DNA of 64,000 nucleotides. It comes from Nostoc linckia FACHB-104 (GTDB lineage Bacteria; Cyanobacteriota; Cyanobacteriia; Cyanobacteriales; Nostocaceae). Below are positions 49,218 through 58,852 of the stretch, piece after piece (position 1 is the stretch's first letter; every line of letters starts with the position of its first letter). The notes under the pieces are model-generated. The model was not told the origin of the DNA. It saw only the letters and a list, made by a program, of their open reading frames with translations, and did not search any database. Position numbers and translations under genes: made by a program. The stretch spans positions 1 to 64,000 of the forward strand of contig NZ_JACJQJ010000016.1 of the NCBI RefSeq assembly GCF_014696615.1, in the 5' to 3' direction.

Positions 49218-50987
49218 ATGCTGAATCAGATATATCAAGCTGATGTTTTAGTGGTGGGTGGTGGAGTAGGCGGTACAGCGGCGGCGATTCAGGCGGCGCG
49301 GCGTGGGGCGAAAACTATCCTGGTGAGTGAGTTTGCTTGGTTGGGGGGAATGTTAACCTCTGCTGGGGTATCTGTCCCTGACGGAAATGAATTAGAAGCT
49401 TTTCAGACGGGGTTGTGGGGTGAGTTTTTACGAGAATTACAGCACCGTCAGCTAGAAGGTTTAGATCATAGCTGGGTAAGCTTTTTTAGTTTCGATCCGC
49501 GAGTAGGGGCACAGATTTTTGCAGATTGGGTGCAGGAATTAGCAAATCTGCATTGGATTGCAGGAGAAGTTCCCTTAGAGGTGTTTCGCGAAGGAAGTTG
49601 TATAACTGGGGTTCGCTTTAGCGATTTTATTGTTAAAGCCAAAATTACTCTCGATGGTACAGAATTAGGCGATTTATTAGCTTTGGCGGAAATACCTTTT
49701 CGTTGGGGTTGGGAATGGCGATCGCAATGGGGAGAACCTAGCGCCCCAGAACATCATAATTCACTCACGGAAAAATACCCTGTACAAGCGCCAACAGGGG
49801 TGGTGCTGATGCAAGATTTTGGTACAGATATCGCCCCAGAAATTCCCCCAGCGCCGAATTACGATCCATCTAAATTTGCAGGTGCTTGGGATGGCTATGG
49901 TGCAGAACAATTTTTGAATTATGGGCGCTTACCAGGGGGTCTATTGATGCTCAATTGGCCTATCTGCGGTAATGACTACGGCGAAGGTTTAGAACGGCTT
50001 GTAGAGTCAAAAGCTAGTAGAGATGAGTATATCCAAGAATCTCGCTGGCATAGCCAAAATTTCGCCCATTACATTCAAAATCAGGTTGGTAGGCGCTATG
50101 GTTTAGCAAAACAGGTATTTCCCCATTCGCCCACAGCTTTTGCTTTGCATCCCTATTACCGGGAAAGTCGGCGCTTGGTGGGAATTAAAACGATTACTGA
50201 ACAGAATATCTTACCTGTGTCTGGGGGTCAGGTAGCATCATTAAATATAGATGCGATCGCGATCGCAAACTATCCTAATGACCACCATTACCCTGGCTTT
50301 AACTTTTCCCTGCAACCGAAATCGATTCGTTGGGGCGGACGCTGGACAGGAACACCCTTCACGATTCCCTATAGCAGCCTGATTCCTGCAACTACAGATG
50401 GCTTTTTAGTCTGCGAAAAGAACATTTCTGTTTCCCATATTGCTAATGGTGCAACTCGATTGCAACCTGTGGTCATGGGTATTGGTCAAGCTGCGGGAAT
50501 GGCTGCGGCTATGTGCATTGAGTTGAACTGTCAACCGCGCAATTTACCAGTAAGGTCGCTACAAATGGCTTTACTAGAAGACAAGCGATCGCCTGCGGCA
50601 ATTATTCCATTGTTCAATTCAACACTTGCTCATCCTCAGTGGATACGGTCGCAAATAAATTATCTCAACAATCCTGCCAGCTATCCGCTTGATGGTAACT
50701 GTCCTGGCTTAATATCATCTACGTGTAATTACGAATCTGCAAATCCAGTATTATCACGGTTGAGTAATTGCTTTACAGGTGTATTTCATCGCTTACATCA
50801 GCAAGATTACAGATTCAGCATCATGACACCAACAACGCATCAAAAGCAGATTTGGCAGCTTGTAACCGTGCGATCGCACATTGATGAACAACTAAAAGCT
50901 TGTCTGGATGGGCAATTGGTGAAAGTTTGGGGTCGCTTGAACTCATCTGGTAATTGGTTAATGGTGGAACATCTTGCTATTGAATAA
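49218..50987 (+). CDS. FAD-dependent oxidoreductase (FAD_oxidored family)
   Basis: 589 residues. The N-terminal dinucleotide-binding fold is ADVLVVGGGVGGTAAAIQAARRGAKTILVSEFAWLGGMLTSAGVSVPDG. The C-terminal cofactor region has FLVCEKNISVSHIANGATRLQPVVMGIGQAAGMAAAMCIE, as in the large family of secreted or cytosolic FAD oxidoreductases of unknown substrate. There is no clear signal peptide. The last 120 residues are an extra domain without a recognised motif. It is divergent from the HTH gene and about 107 bp before patX. Confidence 0.85.
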   Translation: MLNQIYQADVLVVGGGVGGTAAAIQAARRGAKTILVSEFAWLGGMLTSAGVSVPDGNELEAFQTGLWGEFLRELQHRQLEGLDHSWVSFFSFDPRVGAQIFADWVQELANLHWIAGEVPLEVFREGSCITGVRFSDFIVKAKITLDGTELGDLLALAEIPFRWGWEWRSQWGEPSAPEHHNSLTEKYPVQAPTGVVLMQDFGTDIAPEIPPAPNYDPSKFAGAWDGYGAEQFLNYGRLPGGLLMLNWPICGNDYGEGLERLVESKASRDEYIQESRWHSQNFAHYIQNQVGRRYGLAKQVFPHSPTAFALHPYYRESRRLVGIKTITEQNILPVSGGQVASLNIDAIAIANYPNDHHYPGFNFSLQPKSIRWGGRWTGTPFTIPYSSLIPATTDGFLVCEKNISVSHIANGATRLQPVVMGIGQAAGMAAAMCIELNCQPRNLPVRSLQMALLEDKRSPAAIIPLFNSTLAHPQWIRSQINYLNNPASYPLDGNCPGLISSTCNYESANPVLSRLSNCFTGVFHRLHQQDYRFSIMTPTTHQKQIWQLVTVRSHIDEQLKACLDGQLVKVWGRLNSSGNWLMVEHLAIE

Positions 50988-51031
50988 AGTTGATTTTTAT
51001 TCAGTAAAAAAAAACACGTTTTAGGGAATTG

Positions 51032-51037
51032 TCCGGA
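51032..51037 (+). promoter_or_regulatory. TCCGGA (DIF-type) element upstream of patX
   Basis: TCCGGA 57 bases before the patX ATG. In Anabaena this hexamer near -35 marks promoters switched on early in differentiating cells after nitrogen loss, and is reported upstream of patX genes. A -10-like TAAGTA lies 15 bases downstream, shorter than ideal spacing. Confidence 0.55.
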
Positions 51038-51094
51038 TGCAGTAATAAAAACTAAGTAGGGAGGAATAAGACAGTTTTAAAATAAACATCTGCT

Positions 51095-51331
51095 ATGCGT
51101 GCTGTAGTTTCACTTTTAGCCTCTAGTTTGGTAGCTGTTTCCTTCGCTATCAACTGTCAAGCTACGATCAATCAATTCTCACGTTTGTTACCATCCTCAT
51201 CTGGCTCAGAACAGTTGCTCTCAGCCAGACCCAAGCCCAAGCCTAACCAGCCAGAAAAACCTGTACCGCATCGCGGTAGTGGGCGTAGAGAACTGATCGA
51301 ATCCTACAAAAATGTTCATCCTGCCGTTTGA
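51095..51331 (+). CDS. patX: PatX, RGSGR-containing heterocyst-inhibitor precursor
   Basis: 78 residues. A signal peptide covers about 1-24 (RAVVSLLASSLVAVSFA...), then a Ser- and Lys-Pro-rich spacer (ARPKPKPNQPEKPVP), then HRGSGR with RGSGR at residues 60-64, followed by a 14-residue tail RELIESYKNVHPAV. PatX is the small exported protein found with HetR across filamentous cyanobacteria; its pentapeptide, released by processing, binds HetR and blocks heterocyst formation in neighbouring cells. The motif here is the RGSGR form, identical to PatS-5. A TCCGGA promoter element is upstream. hetR is about 10 kb away. Confidence 0.9.
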   Translation: MRAVVSLLASSLVAVSFAINCQATINQFSRLLPSSSGSEQLLSARPKPKPNQPEKPVPHRGSGRRELIESYKNVHPAV

Positions 51332-51984
51332 AAAATCCAGAATTTTTTTTGTCTTCGGGGAGTTAAATTACAGACAAATAAGGTGTCGCGCTTCACATAC
51401 TTTACATAAATTTTTTAGTAAAGATAGCACAGTGCATACACATATCAACTCAGCATTTGCCCAGTATTTGCTCCGTAAGGTATGTATACATAATCTGATT
51501 AAACCCTGAGGTTCAGAATGTACACCAACCAGGTTCCTGTATTAATCGCATCACCAACTCCTCAAAAGCTACGCTTACTGCTTCTAACTCCTGTTATCAC
51601 CAGAATTTGATAGAGGTTATCGGTTGAGATCAAGGGTTTCTAATTCAGTTCAAGTCATTTACCAGGCCCATCCATACTCACATACCGAAACCTAGATGAA
51701 AATGGCTGAAAAGCTTATATTCATTGGTTTTTGAATTATAAATTTTGTAGAAATATATAAGCTGACTTCTCATAGAGTATTTTCAATCTGTGTAGCGGCG
51801 TTTTTGCCATGAGCCAAGATAAAAGGAAAGACTTAGTATTAGGTTCACCCTTGTCTGTCAATTTGTAGTGGGCAAACAAGGCTGTTTGACTTGTGCTGTG
51901 GTTTCTTCACAAGAGAGTCATAAGGGCTAGGCTAGGGACTAGAGACGAGTATTTTTGACTCAACACTAGTTCTAATAAATCAAA
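51332..51984. other. Gene-free stretch after patX
   Basis: No convincing gene; the 65-codon ORF at 51312 overlaps patX and has no family features. No clear terminator is seen apart from a T8 run at about 51346. The promoter of the deacetylase gene should be near the right end. Confidence 0.4.
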
Positions 51985-52665
51985 ATGCAATTTGCTCCCT
52001 TGTTTCCGATTATCTATCGCCTTCTGCAACCGACATTTCCTAAATGTCTGTGGAATGGCGATCGCAAACGCAAAGCGATCGCACTCACGTTTGATGACGG
52101 GCCTCATCCCCAATACACACCCGAAGTATTGGCAGTTTTAGACCGTTACCAAATTCCAGCGAGTTTTTTTTGGTTAGGTGCTTGTGTCAATCGTTCACCA
52201 CAGATAGCTAAAGCAGTATGCGATCGCGGACACTGGATTGGATTACATGGGTACGATCATCGTTCTTTCCCCATGCTATCCCCAACGGCGCTAAGAGAAA
52301 GTTTGGTTAAAACCCAAGCTGCAATTTATAGTGCGTGCAATCTTCCACCCGAACAAGTCAGGGATGTTCGGCCTCCTAACGGTTTCTTTACACCGCAAAC
52401 TTTAAAATTATTTTTTCAATGGAATTATCGCCCAGTCATGTGGAGTGTTGTCCCAGAAGATTGGGTGAGACCAGGCGTTAATACCGTAGTGCAACGGGTT
52501 CTCCAGCAAGTACAAAACGGCTCGCTGATTGTCTTGCATGATGGTTATGATGGCGGTCAAGATGTTGCTGCTACCATTCAAATCTTAATTCCCCAACTGC
52601 TACAACAAGGTTATCAATTTATGACTGTGGATACTATGTGGCAGCAGATTCTTAAGGGGAATTAA
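51985..52665 (+). CDS. Polysaccharide deacetylase (CE4 / NodB fold)
   Basis: 226 residues. The NodB domain has motif 1 LTFDDGPHP (catalytic and metal Asp), motif 2 HGYDHRS (two metal His), motif 3 RPPNGFF, motif 4 around WSVVPEDW and motif 5 LIVLHDG. All metal ligands and the catalytic Asp/His are present. It removes N- or O-acetyl groups from chitin-like glycans or peptidoglycan. A signal anchor may be the first 20 residues (FAPLFPIIYRLLQP), though weak. It might act on the cell wall or envelope polysaccharide. It is monocistronic. Confidence 0.92.
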   Translation: MQFAPLFPIIYRLLQPTFPKCLWNGDRKRKAIALTFDDGPHPQYTPEVLAVLDRYQIPASFFWLGACVNRSPQIAKAVCDRGHWIGLHGYDHRSFPMLSPTALRESLVKTQAAIYSACNLPPEQVRDVRPPNGFFTPQTLKLFFQWNYRPVMWSVVPEDWVRPGVNTVVQRVLQQVQNGSLIVLHDGYDGGQDVAATIQILIPQLLQQGYQFMTVDTMWQQILKGN

Positions 52666-52977
52666 ATAATTAATCGCTCTAGCAAGCAGAGGAAGAATAC
52701 AATTATGGTCTTCGCTGTGAAAAATGGATAATTTAATTTCTCGAAGTTCCCAAGGGGAATTCAAAATTTAAAATTAATAGCCTATTGATAAGTTATAGGG
52801 TGGGTATTGCGAAATATTGTGTGCAAACCCTGATGATTAATGTTGCCCACCCTATGTTTAACTAATCTCTTAAGAACAAAGTGGAATAGTTAGGAAAAAT
52901 AGCTGCACATGGTATGAGAATTTTACCAATGCAGCTAGAATTAGCTTGCTATAGCATCAGTTAGCTGAAGATAGATT
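52666..52977. terminator. Gap with inverted repeat after the deacetylase gene
   Basis: ATAGGGTGGG (52795-52804) and CCCACCCTAT (52846-52855) form a 10-bp perfect inverted repeat with a 41-base loop, a form seen often between genes of this group. It is probably a terminator or processing hairpin between the convergent deacetylase and XRE genes. Nothing else is seen. Confidence 0.45.
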
Positions 52978-53319
52978 TCAGCTACTTGTAGCATGTTGCG
53001 TTGGTGCAACTTCAGCATTAGAACTGAGAGTAGGGGCAGGGTTCTCAGTTCCTAAGAGATTGTGTATTTGACTTAAAGAACTTGGTGGAGCGCCGGATGT
53101 TTCTGGTGACTCGCTCATATACTCAATTAGGTCTTCTACTTGGCAATTAAGAGCCTTACAAAACCTAACAATTCTTTCAATATGATCCGTTCCAGTCCTG
53201 CCACTTTCCCAGTTCTGGATAGTGCTTTCAGTCACGCCCACAAGACGCGACAACTCAAGCTGGGTTAGCCCTGCCTTTTCACGAAGCAAAGCGATCCTTG
53301 GTTTTGCTTTTTGTTTCAC
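52978..53319 (-). CDS. XRE-family HTH regulator
   Basis: 113 residues from the GTG at 53319; a TTG at 53379 would add 20 residues without family support. The XRE helix-turn-helix is PRIALLREKAGLTQLELSRLVGVTESTIQNWESGRTGTDHIERIVRFCKALNCQVEDLIEYM, followed by a 45-residue Ser/Pro/Thr-rich tail. It is likely a DNA-binding repressor of unknown targets. Two perfect inverted repeats upstream (53411-53562 arms, and 53568-53585) are candidate operators. It lies about 0.4 kb downstream of the CHAT-protein gene on the same strand. Confidence 0.85.
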   Translation of the reverse strand: MKQKAKPRIALLREKAGLTQLELSRLVGVTESTIQNWESGRTGTDHIERIVRFCKALNCQVEDLIEYMSESPETSGAPPSSLSQIHNLLGTENPAPTLSSNAEVAPTQHATSS

Positions 53320-53737
53320 AGCTATAGCACTTTTCTCCCAATATTTATTGTCGTAGATCCTAACATCAAAAAAAAGCAACTCTAAAAAAACACCAGAAAA
53401 AATTTGGTTCTACATTTTTAGTGAGATAGCTCTTAACCTCTTCATTGACACATTTGTTAACAAATTCCCAGGATAAGTTCTGTAATAAATAGCACTCTTA
53501 AGGTTTATTTACCACAAATATTCCTGATTTACAGTAAGATGTGTTACGCCACTAAAAATGTAAAATCATGAGATGTACATCTCATAATATATCTTCATGT
53601 ACGTCAGATTTTTGTGCTGGAATTAAGATGAATTCCGCTGCTCATGTACAGTCTCTAAAAAGAGATTATAGCGTAATTAGTTGCCATTATCTTATTATTG
53701 CTACGTTACACTTCATTAAAGCATCTTATGGTTACTA
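53320..53737. promoter_or_regulatory. XRE upstream region with two perfect inverted repeats
   Basis: TACATTTTTAGTG (53411-53423) and CACTAAAAATGTA (53550-53562) form a 13-bp perfect inverted repeat 126 bp apart. ATGAGATGTACATCTCAT (53568-53585) is an 18-bp perfect palindrome. They may be operator sites for the XRE protein or for the CHAT gene. The small ORFs here are not credible. Confidence 0.45.
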
Positions 53738-56700
53738 TTACAGTCCATTACCAATTAGGATAAAGGGTGCCCAATAAAAGGGATGGCTGAATTCATTCGC
53801 GGAGCCAGCACTTAAAATACGACTACTTTTATTTCGTATGCTAGCTATTTCTGTGGTCTTATTCAGTCCAGCATAATTACCTGTGATTAAGGCAATTTGG
53901 GCTTTTTGTAAAGCTTCAGCTTTGGTGAGATTACCAGAACGCAAAACTTGATAGAAAACATTCATTAAAGCTTGTGTACCACCATCAGACACAGACCATA
54001 ATGAAGCCATAGAAGCTTTTGCGCCTGTGAGTTGAATCTGATATCCTAATCCCAGAATTTCTTGCCCATTACCTAATTTATCACCCAAGCCTGTTTGACA
54101 AGCGCTTAAAACGACTAAATCAACATTCGGTAAAGACCAATTTTCTATCTCGCGTAGAGTTACATATTGCCCATTACCAAAGAGAATAAATGAATCTTCT
54201 GGATGATCTTTAACTAGTAGCCCATGTGTCGCCAAATGCACAATTTTGTAATCATTCATTTGGGGAATTGTGGCGGCAGGGCTAAAAACATTATCTAATA
54301 ATATCTTAGTCCCGGGAATTGTCTTGGCTAAGTTTTCTACTTCTACTTTAGCAAACTCCAAACCACTAAAATTCTCGTCGCGACTGGCAACTTTGACTGT
54401 ATATTCGCCTTTAGTAAAAGCAGCAGCGAGAACGTTAATATTTTTCGCTGGTTTGTTATCAAATTTGGTAAGACTGGCTGAGGTAATGTTATTAACCACA
54501 AAACGTTGTGCTAGCCAATCTTTACCATCATATAGCGCTGCTAAAGGGATATATCTCAGTTGTCCATCAGGAGCATAAATAATTGATTTAGCATCGGCTT
54601 GCTTTAAGTCATTTTCTATGGGCTTAATTAACCAGTTATATAATTTCAGAGATGGTTCTTTAATATTTTTATGCGTAACTACTATTGTTTTGCGATACTC
54701 TTCAATTGTTTTATTTAATTCTGCTTGTGTAACTTTAACTGTGCGATGTATCGGTGGTGCATCTGCGGTGACAATGACTAACTCTAATCTATCTTCCAAA
54801 ACCAAGGGATAAAGTAATACAGCTTTATGATGTAACTGGCGCAAGTTATCTCGAATAGAATTGAGTTGTCGTAAATTCAGATTTTCTTGGTTAGAAGTTA
54901 TAGATAATTGTTGCACCAGTGATACTACAGCCGGACTTTTAATAAATTTATTGAACTCAGCAGTACTATCCTGCTCAAGTTTCACCAGTTCAGCGATACG
55001 TTTTTCTTGAGCAGATGTGCGTTCTTTGGGATTGATTTTACGCAGACTTGTGAGTTCTTTACCTAAAAGAATCACTTTATCTTGAATAGCGGTATATTTT
55101 TGCGATATTTCTTGTTCTTGGGGTTTGAGAGGTAAGTTTTGCGTTGACTGAGAATTGTTATTACTGACTCCGCGTTGAGGATTAGCCACTTTTGGGGGAT
55201 TATTGGCGATTTTTGGGCTATTTAATTGGCTATTGCCCATGAAATCTTGTACTTCCTGAATTTTTAATAAATCTAAAACTTGTTGTGCTTCCGATGGACG
55301 ATTTTGCTTGAGTAGTAAATCTGCTAAACGGCGATATCTGTCAGCAACAGTTTCAGTATATGACTTTTGGATATCTGTGGGAACAACACGCAGACTTTGA
55401 CGAATGGTTTCGGTAAGATTGACTGATTGTTTGTAGAAAGCGATCGCTAATTGTGGTTGATTTTGTTTTGCGAGTACATCACCAAGATATTTCAAGGTGG
55501 CGGTTTCACTTGCTTTATCGCTAACTTCCCGGTGTATAGCTAACGCTTGTTGATAAAGTCCTAAAGCCTTGTCGTATTGGTTTTGTTTTTGGTAAATCTG
55601 TCCCAGATTGCTGAATGTCACACCTTCGCCAGTGCGATCGCCTACTGCTCTATAATTAGTCAAAGCCTGTTGGTTTGACTCGATTGCTGGGGCATATTTG
55701 CCTGTATTAGCGTAAATATTGCCAATATTATTCTGAGTAACTGCAATACCTGCTGGATAATTATTTTCCTTATATATATTTAAAGCTTGTTGATATAGTT
55801 TCAGCGCTTGGTCATATTTACCTTGGCTAAAGTAAATTTGTCCGATGTTATTCAGGTTAAGTGCTTCGCCTTGGAATTGAAAAGAATCCATACCAAATGC
55901 ATCACCAACAACTGCGCGGCTGGTAATTTGTTGCAAAGCTTGGGGATTTTGTCCCAGAGCATCGTAAAGTAACTGGATATCTTGTTTATTTGTTCCTTTA
56001 TATTCGCCAGTGCGGAATTTTTTGTAAATATTCGCAGATTTCTCTGCTAATTCTAAGGATTTTTGATATTGACCTAAACTAAAGTAAGCGCTTGAGAAAT
56101 TATTCAGGATTGCGGCTTCGCTACCGTAATAGCAAGTTAATTTTTCTTTATAGCAGAAGTCTTGAACAGTGGTTAAAGCTTGTTGGTAGGAATCTAGCGC
56201 TTGAGTGTAGTTGCCTAAATTAATGTAAACGACTCCTATATTATTCAGAGTATCTGCGCTACCAATTCGGTCATTATCCGCTTTTTGGATTGCTAAGGTT
56301 TGTTGATAGAGCTCCAGCGCCTTTTGATATTGACCCATCCTGAAATACAATGCTCCTGTATTAGCCAGCATTCCTTTCTGACTGGTAGAGTAGCTAGAAT
56401 CCTTGGGGTTAGCGGCGCGGAGTTCTTTGAGAATAGTTAAAGTTGATTGATAAGCATCCAGCGCCTTGGGATATTGACCCAGATTAATATATACTTCACC
56501 AATATAGGACAGAGGTATCCATTCATTTTGGCGATCGCGTGTTTGTTTACGAATCGCCAAAGACTGTTGCAAAAAATCTAACGCCTTAGAATATTCGCCT
56601 TTACGTAAATAAACATAGCCAATATTGGTAAGACTGTTAGCTTCCCCAGCTTTCGCATTATATTTTTTGAAAATAGCTAACGCTTGCTGGAACAGTTCTA

Positions 56701-56902
56701 ACCCTGCTTGCAAGTCACCTAAACCGACTAAATCTTTATATACGATACCTTCACCGTTATTATTCAGCGTAATCGCCTCTGTAATCTTTTCTTCTGCAGT
56801 TGGTGTTGGTGCTTGAGCGATAACTAATGTTGCAGTATAAAAGAGCAAAGATGGTGGAGTTAAAGTCAGTAGTAGGCTGGCAGCAATTACGCGTAGTTGC
56901 AT
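53738..56902 (-). CDS. TPR-CHAT protein (caspase-like)
   Basis: 1054 residues. The signal peptide is about 1-30. About ten tetratricopeptide repeats fill residues 55-490 (pattern NNIGxxYxxxGxYxxALxxYQQAL). A linker follows, then a coiled region at about 590-660. The CHAT domain at about 740-1054 has the catalytic dyad: His in HLATHGLL and Cys in VVLSACQTGLG. CHAT proteins are caspase/separase-like peptidases. In cyanobacteria many are exported with TPRs, and their substrates are unknown. An XRE regulator is downstream. Confidence 0.93.
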   Translation of the reverse strand: MQLRVIAASLLLTLTPPSLLFYTATLVIAQAPTPTAEEKITEAITLNNNGEGIVYKDLVGLGDLQAGLELFQQALAIFKKYNAKAGEANSLTNIGYVYLRKGEYSKALDFLQQSLAIRKQTRDRQNEWIPLSYIGEVYINLGQYPKALDAYQSTLTILKELRAANPKDSSYSTSQKGMLANTGALYFRMGQYQKALELYQQTLAIQKADNDRIGSADTLNNIGVVYINLGNYTQALDSYQQALTTVQDFCYKEKLTCYYGSEAAILNNFSSAYFSLGQYQKSLELAEKSANIYKKFRTGEYKGTNKQDIQLLYDALGQNPQALQQITSRAVVGDAFGMDSFQFQGEALNLNNIGQIYFSQGKYDQALKLYQQALNIYKENNYPAGIAVTQNNIGNIYANTGKYAPAIESNQQALTNYRAVGDRTGEGVTFSNLGQIYQKQNQYDKALGLYQQALAIHREVSDKASETATLKYLGDVLAKQNQPQLAIAFYKQSVNLTETIRQSLRVVPTDIQKSYTETVADRYRRLADLLLKQNRPSEAQQVLDLLKIQEVQDFMGNSQLNSPKIANNPPKVANPQRGVSNNNSQSTQNLPLKPQEQEISQKYTAIQDKVILLGKELTSLRKINPKERTSAQEKRIAELVKLEQDSTAEFNKFIKSPAVVSLVQQLSITSNQENLNLRQLNSIRDNLRQLHHKAVLLYPLVLEDRLELVIVTADAPPIHRTVKVTQAELNKTIEEYRKTIVVTHKNIKEPSLKLYNWLIKPIENDLKQADAKSIIYAPDGQLRYIPLAALYDGKDWLAQRFVVNNITSASLTKFDNKPAKNINVLAAAFTKGEYTVKVASRDENFSGLEFAKVEVENLAKTIPGTKILLDNVFSPAATIPQMNDYKIVHLATHGLLVKDHPEDSFILFGNGQYVTLREIENWSLPNVDLVVLSACQTGLGDKLGNGQEILGLGYQIQLTGAKASMASLWSVSDGGTQALMNVFYQVLRSGNLTKAEALQKAQIALITGNYAGLNKTTEIASIRNKSSRILSAGSANEFSHPFYWAPFILIGNGL

Positions 56903-57262
56903 AAGTAAATTTTTATATGTGAATTGTTAAAATAATTGTCATCATACTGAGCATAACTATCCACCTAAAAACCTTTTATTAAGGATTTTAAAGTGTTTGA
57001 CCGTAGCAGCTGATTTTGCCACGTGTAATATTTATACCTTATTCAATATTTATTTTTAACAATTAGGCTACGAGTTTTATCATAGGTAATTAGGAATAAG
57101 GGAAAGGAAAATAACTCTTGACTGTTCCTTGTTCCCTTTCACTTGAGATCGGCAATCCCTATCCATCTGACTCAGCAATCAGTACTGTTTCCAGCTTCAG
57201 GGCAACTGATAACGCAGGTACAATAGTACCCTAAAGTAGGATTATGACCGATTTTTGATTTT
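56903..57262. other. Divergent gap between CHAT gene and gatB
   Basis: AT-rich; no gene and no clear motif beyond the expected promoters. Confidence 0.4.
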
Positions 57263-58738
57263 ATGACTTCTGCTACAACCATAAAAACTCAATACGAAGC
57301 GATTATTGGTTTAGAAACCCATTGTCAGCTGAGTACCAACACCAAGATTTTCTCTAGCAGCTCTACAGCATTCGGTGGTGACCCCAATACCAACATTGAC
57401 CCGATTTGTATGGGTTTACCTGGGGTTTTACCTGTACTCAACCAAAAAGTATTAGAATATGCTGTCAAAGCAGGTTTGGCTTTGAATTGCCAAATTGCCA
57501 AATATAGCAAATTTGACCGTAAGCAGTATTTTTATCCAGATTTACCCAAAAATTACCAAATATCTCAATATGACTTGCCAATCGCTGAACATGGTTGGTT
57601 AGAAATTGAATTGGTAGATGCTGATGGTAACCCCACTCGCAAGCGGATTGGGATTACCCGCCTGCACATGGAAGAAGATGCAGGTAAATTGGTACACGCT
57701 GGGAGTGAGCGCCTTTCCGGTTCTACCTATTCCTTGGTAGATTACAATCGTGCGGGTGTCCCCTTGGTAGAAATTGTTTCGGAACCTGATTTACGTTCTG
57801 GACAAGAAGCAGCGGAATATGCTCAAGAATTGCGTCGGGTTTTACGGTATCTGGGCGTAAGTGATGGCAATATGCAAGAAGGTTCTCTACGTTGCGATGT
57901 CAATATCTCTATCCGTCCCGTAGGACAAAAAGAGTTTGGCACAAAAGTAGAGATTAAAAACATGAACTCATTCAACGCCATCCAAAGGGCGATTGAATAC
58001 GAAATTGAACGCCAAATTGCTGCTGTAGAAGCAGGAGAGCGGATTATTCAAGAAACTCGGCTGTGGGAAGAAGGTTCGCAACGTACAATTAGTATGCGGA
58101 CTAAGGAAGGTTCTAGCGATTACCGCTATTTCCCCGAGCCAGATTTAGCACCGATTGAGGTTTCTAACGAACAATTAGATGGTTGGCGTAGCGAACTTCC
58201 CGAACTACCCGCACAAAAACGCCATCGTTATGAAAGTGATTTAGGGCTTTCGCCTTACGATACCAGAGTTTTAACAGAGGATCGGCCCGTAGCTGACTAT
58301 TTTGAAGCCGCGATCGCAGCTGGTGCAAATGCTAAAGCCGCAGCAAACTGGATTACTCAAGATATTGCAGCTTATTTGAATAAGCAAAAACTGAGCATTA
58401 GCGAAATTGCTTTGACTCCCAAAAATCTCGCTGATGTGATTGTTCGCATTGAAAAAGGTAAAATCAGCAACGCCCAAGCTAAACAGAAGTTACCGGATTT
58501 GCTCACAGGTGTTCCTCCTGAAAAAGCTTTTGCTGGACAAGAACTGATCGGCGATCCAGCTGTCTTACAACCCATCGTTGATGAAGTGATCGCCGCCAAT
58601 CCCAAAGAACTAGAAAAATACCGCAGTGGTAATGTTAACCTCAAAGGCTTCTTTGTCGGACAAGTTCTGAAAAAGACCGAAAAACGCGCCGATCCAAAGC
58701 TGACTAATGAGTTAGTTGAAAAAGCGTTGAATTCTTAG
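57263..58738 (+). CDS. gatB: Asp-tRNA(Asn)/Glu-tRNA(Gln) amidotransferase subunit B
   Basis: 491 residues, full length. It starts YEAIIGLETHCQLSTNTKIFSSSSTAFGGDPNTNIDPICMGLPGVLPVLN. The cradle domain has KYSKFDRKQYFYPDLPKNYQISQYDLP, LHMEEDAGKL and YNRAGVPLVEIVSEPD; then the helical region and the YqeY-like tail domain (SNAQAKQKLPDLLTG...KGFFVGQVLKKTEKRADPKL). GatB activates mischarged Glu-tRNA(Gln) and receives ammonia from GatA. gatA and gatC are not in this window. Monocistronic. Confidence 0.98.
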   Translation: MTSATTIKTQYEAIIGLETHCQLSTNTKIFSSSSTAFGGDPNTNIDPICMGLPGVLPVLNQKVLEYAVKAGLALNCQIAKYSKFDRKQYFYPDLPKNYQISQYDLPIAEHGWLEIELVDADGNPTRKRIGITRLHMEEDAGKLVHAGSERLSGSTYSLVDYNRAGVPLVEIVSEPDLRSGQEAAEYAQELRRVLRYLGVSDGNMQEGSLRCDVNISIRPVGQKEFGTKVEIKNMNSFNAIQRAIEYEIERQIAAVEAGERIIQETRLWEEGSQRTISMRTKEGSSDYRYFPEPDLAPIEVSNEQLDGWRSELPELPAQKRHRYESDLGLSPYDTRVLTEDRPVADYFEAAIAAGANAKAAANWITQDIAAYLNKQKLSISEIALTPKNLADVIVRIEKGKISNAQAKQKLPDLLTGVPPEKAFAGQELIGDPAVLQPIVDEVIAANPKELEKYRSGNVNLKGFFVGQVLKKTEKRADPKLTNELVEKALNS

Positions 58739-58852
58739 GGTAATGGGTAATTGGTAATTGGTACAAACACCAAACACCAATCCCCATACAAAAGCGATCG
58801 CTCTTTTGTAGGGCGATCGCTACGCTTCAACAGATAATCTAGGTCGGAAAAC

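Noticed and set aside
51312-51509. 65-codon ORF overlapping the end of patX
   Set aside because: It overlaps patX in another frame and has no family features or start signals.
53568-53777. 69-codon ORF upstream of the XRE gene
   Set aside because: It starts inside an 18-bp palindrome, runs into the CHAT gene 3' end and has no motif.
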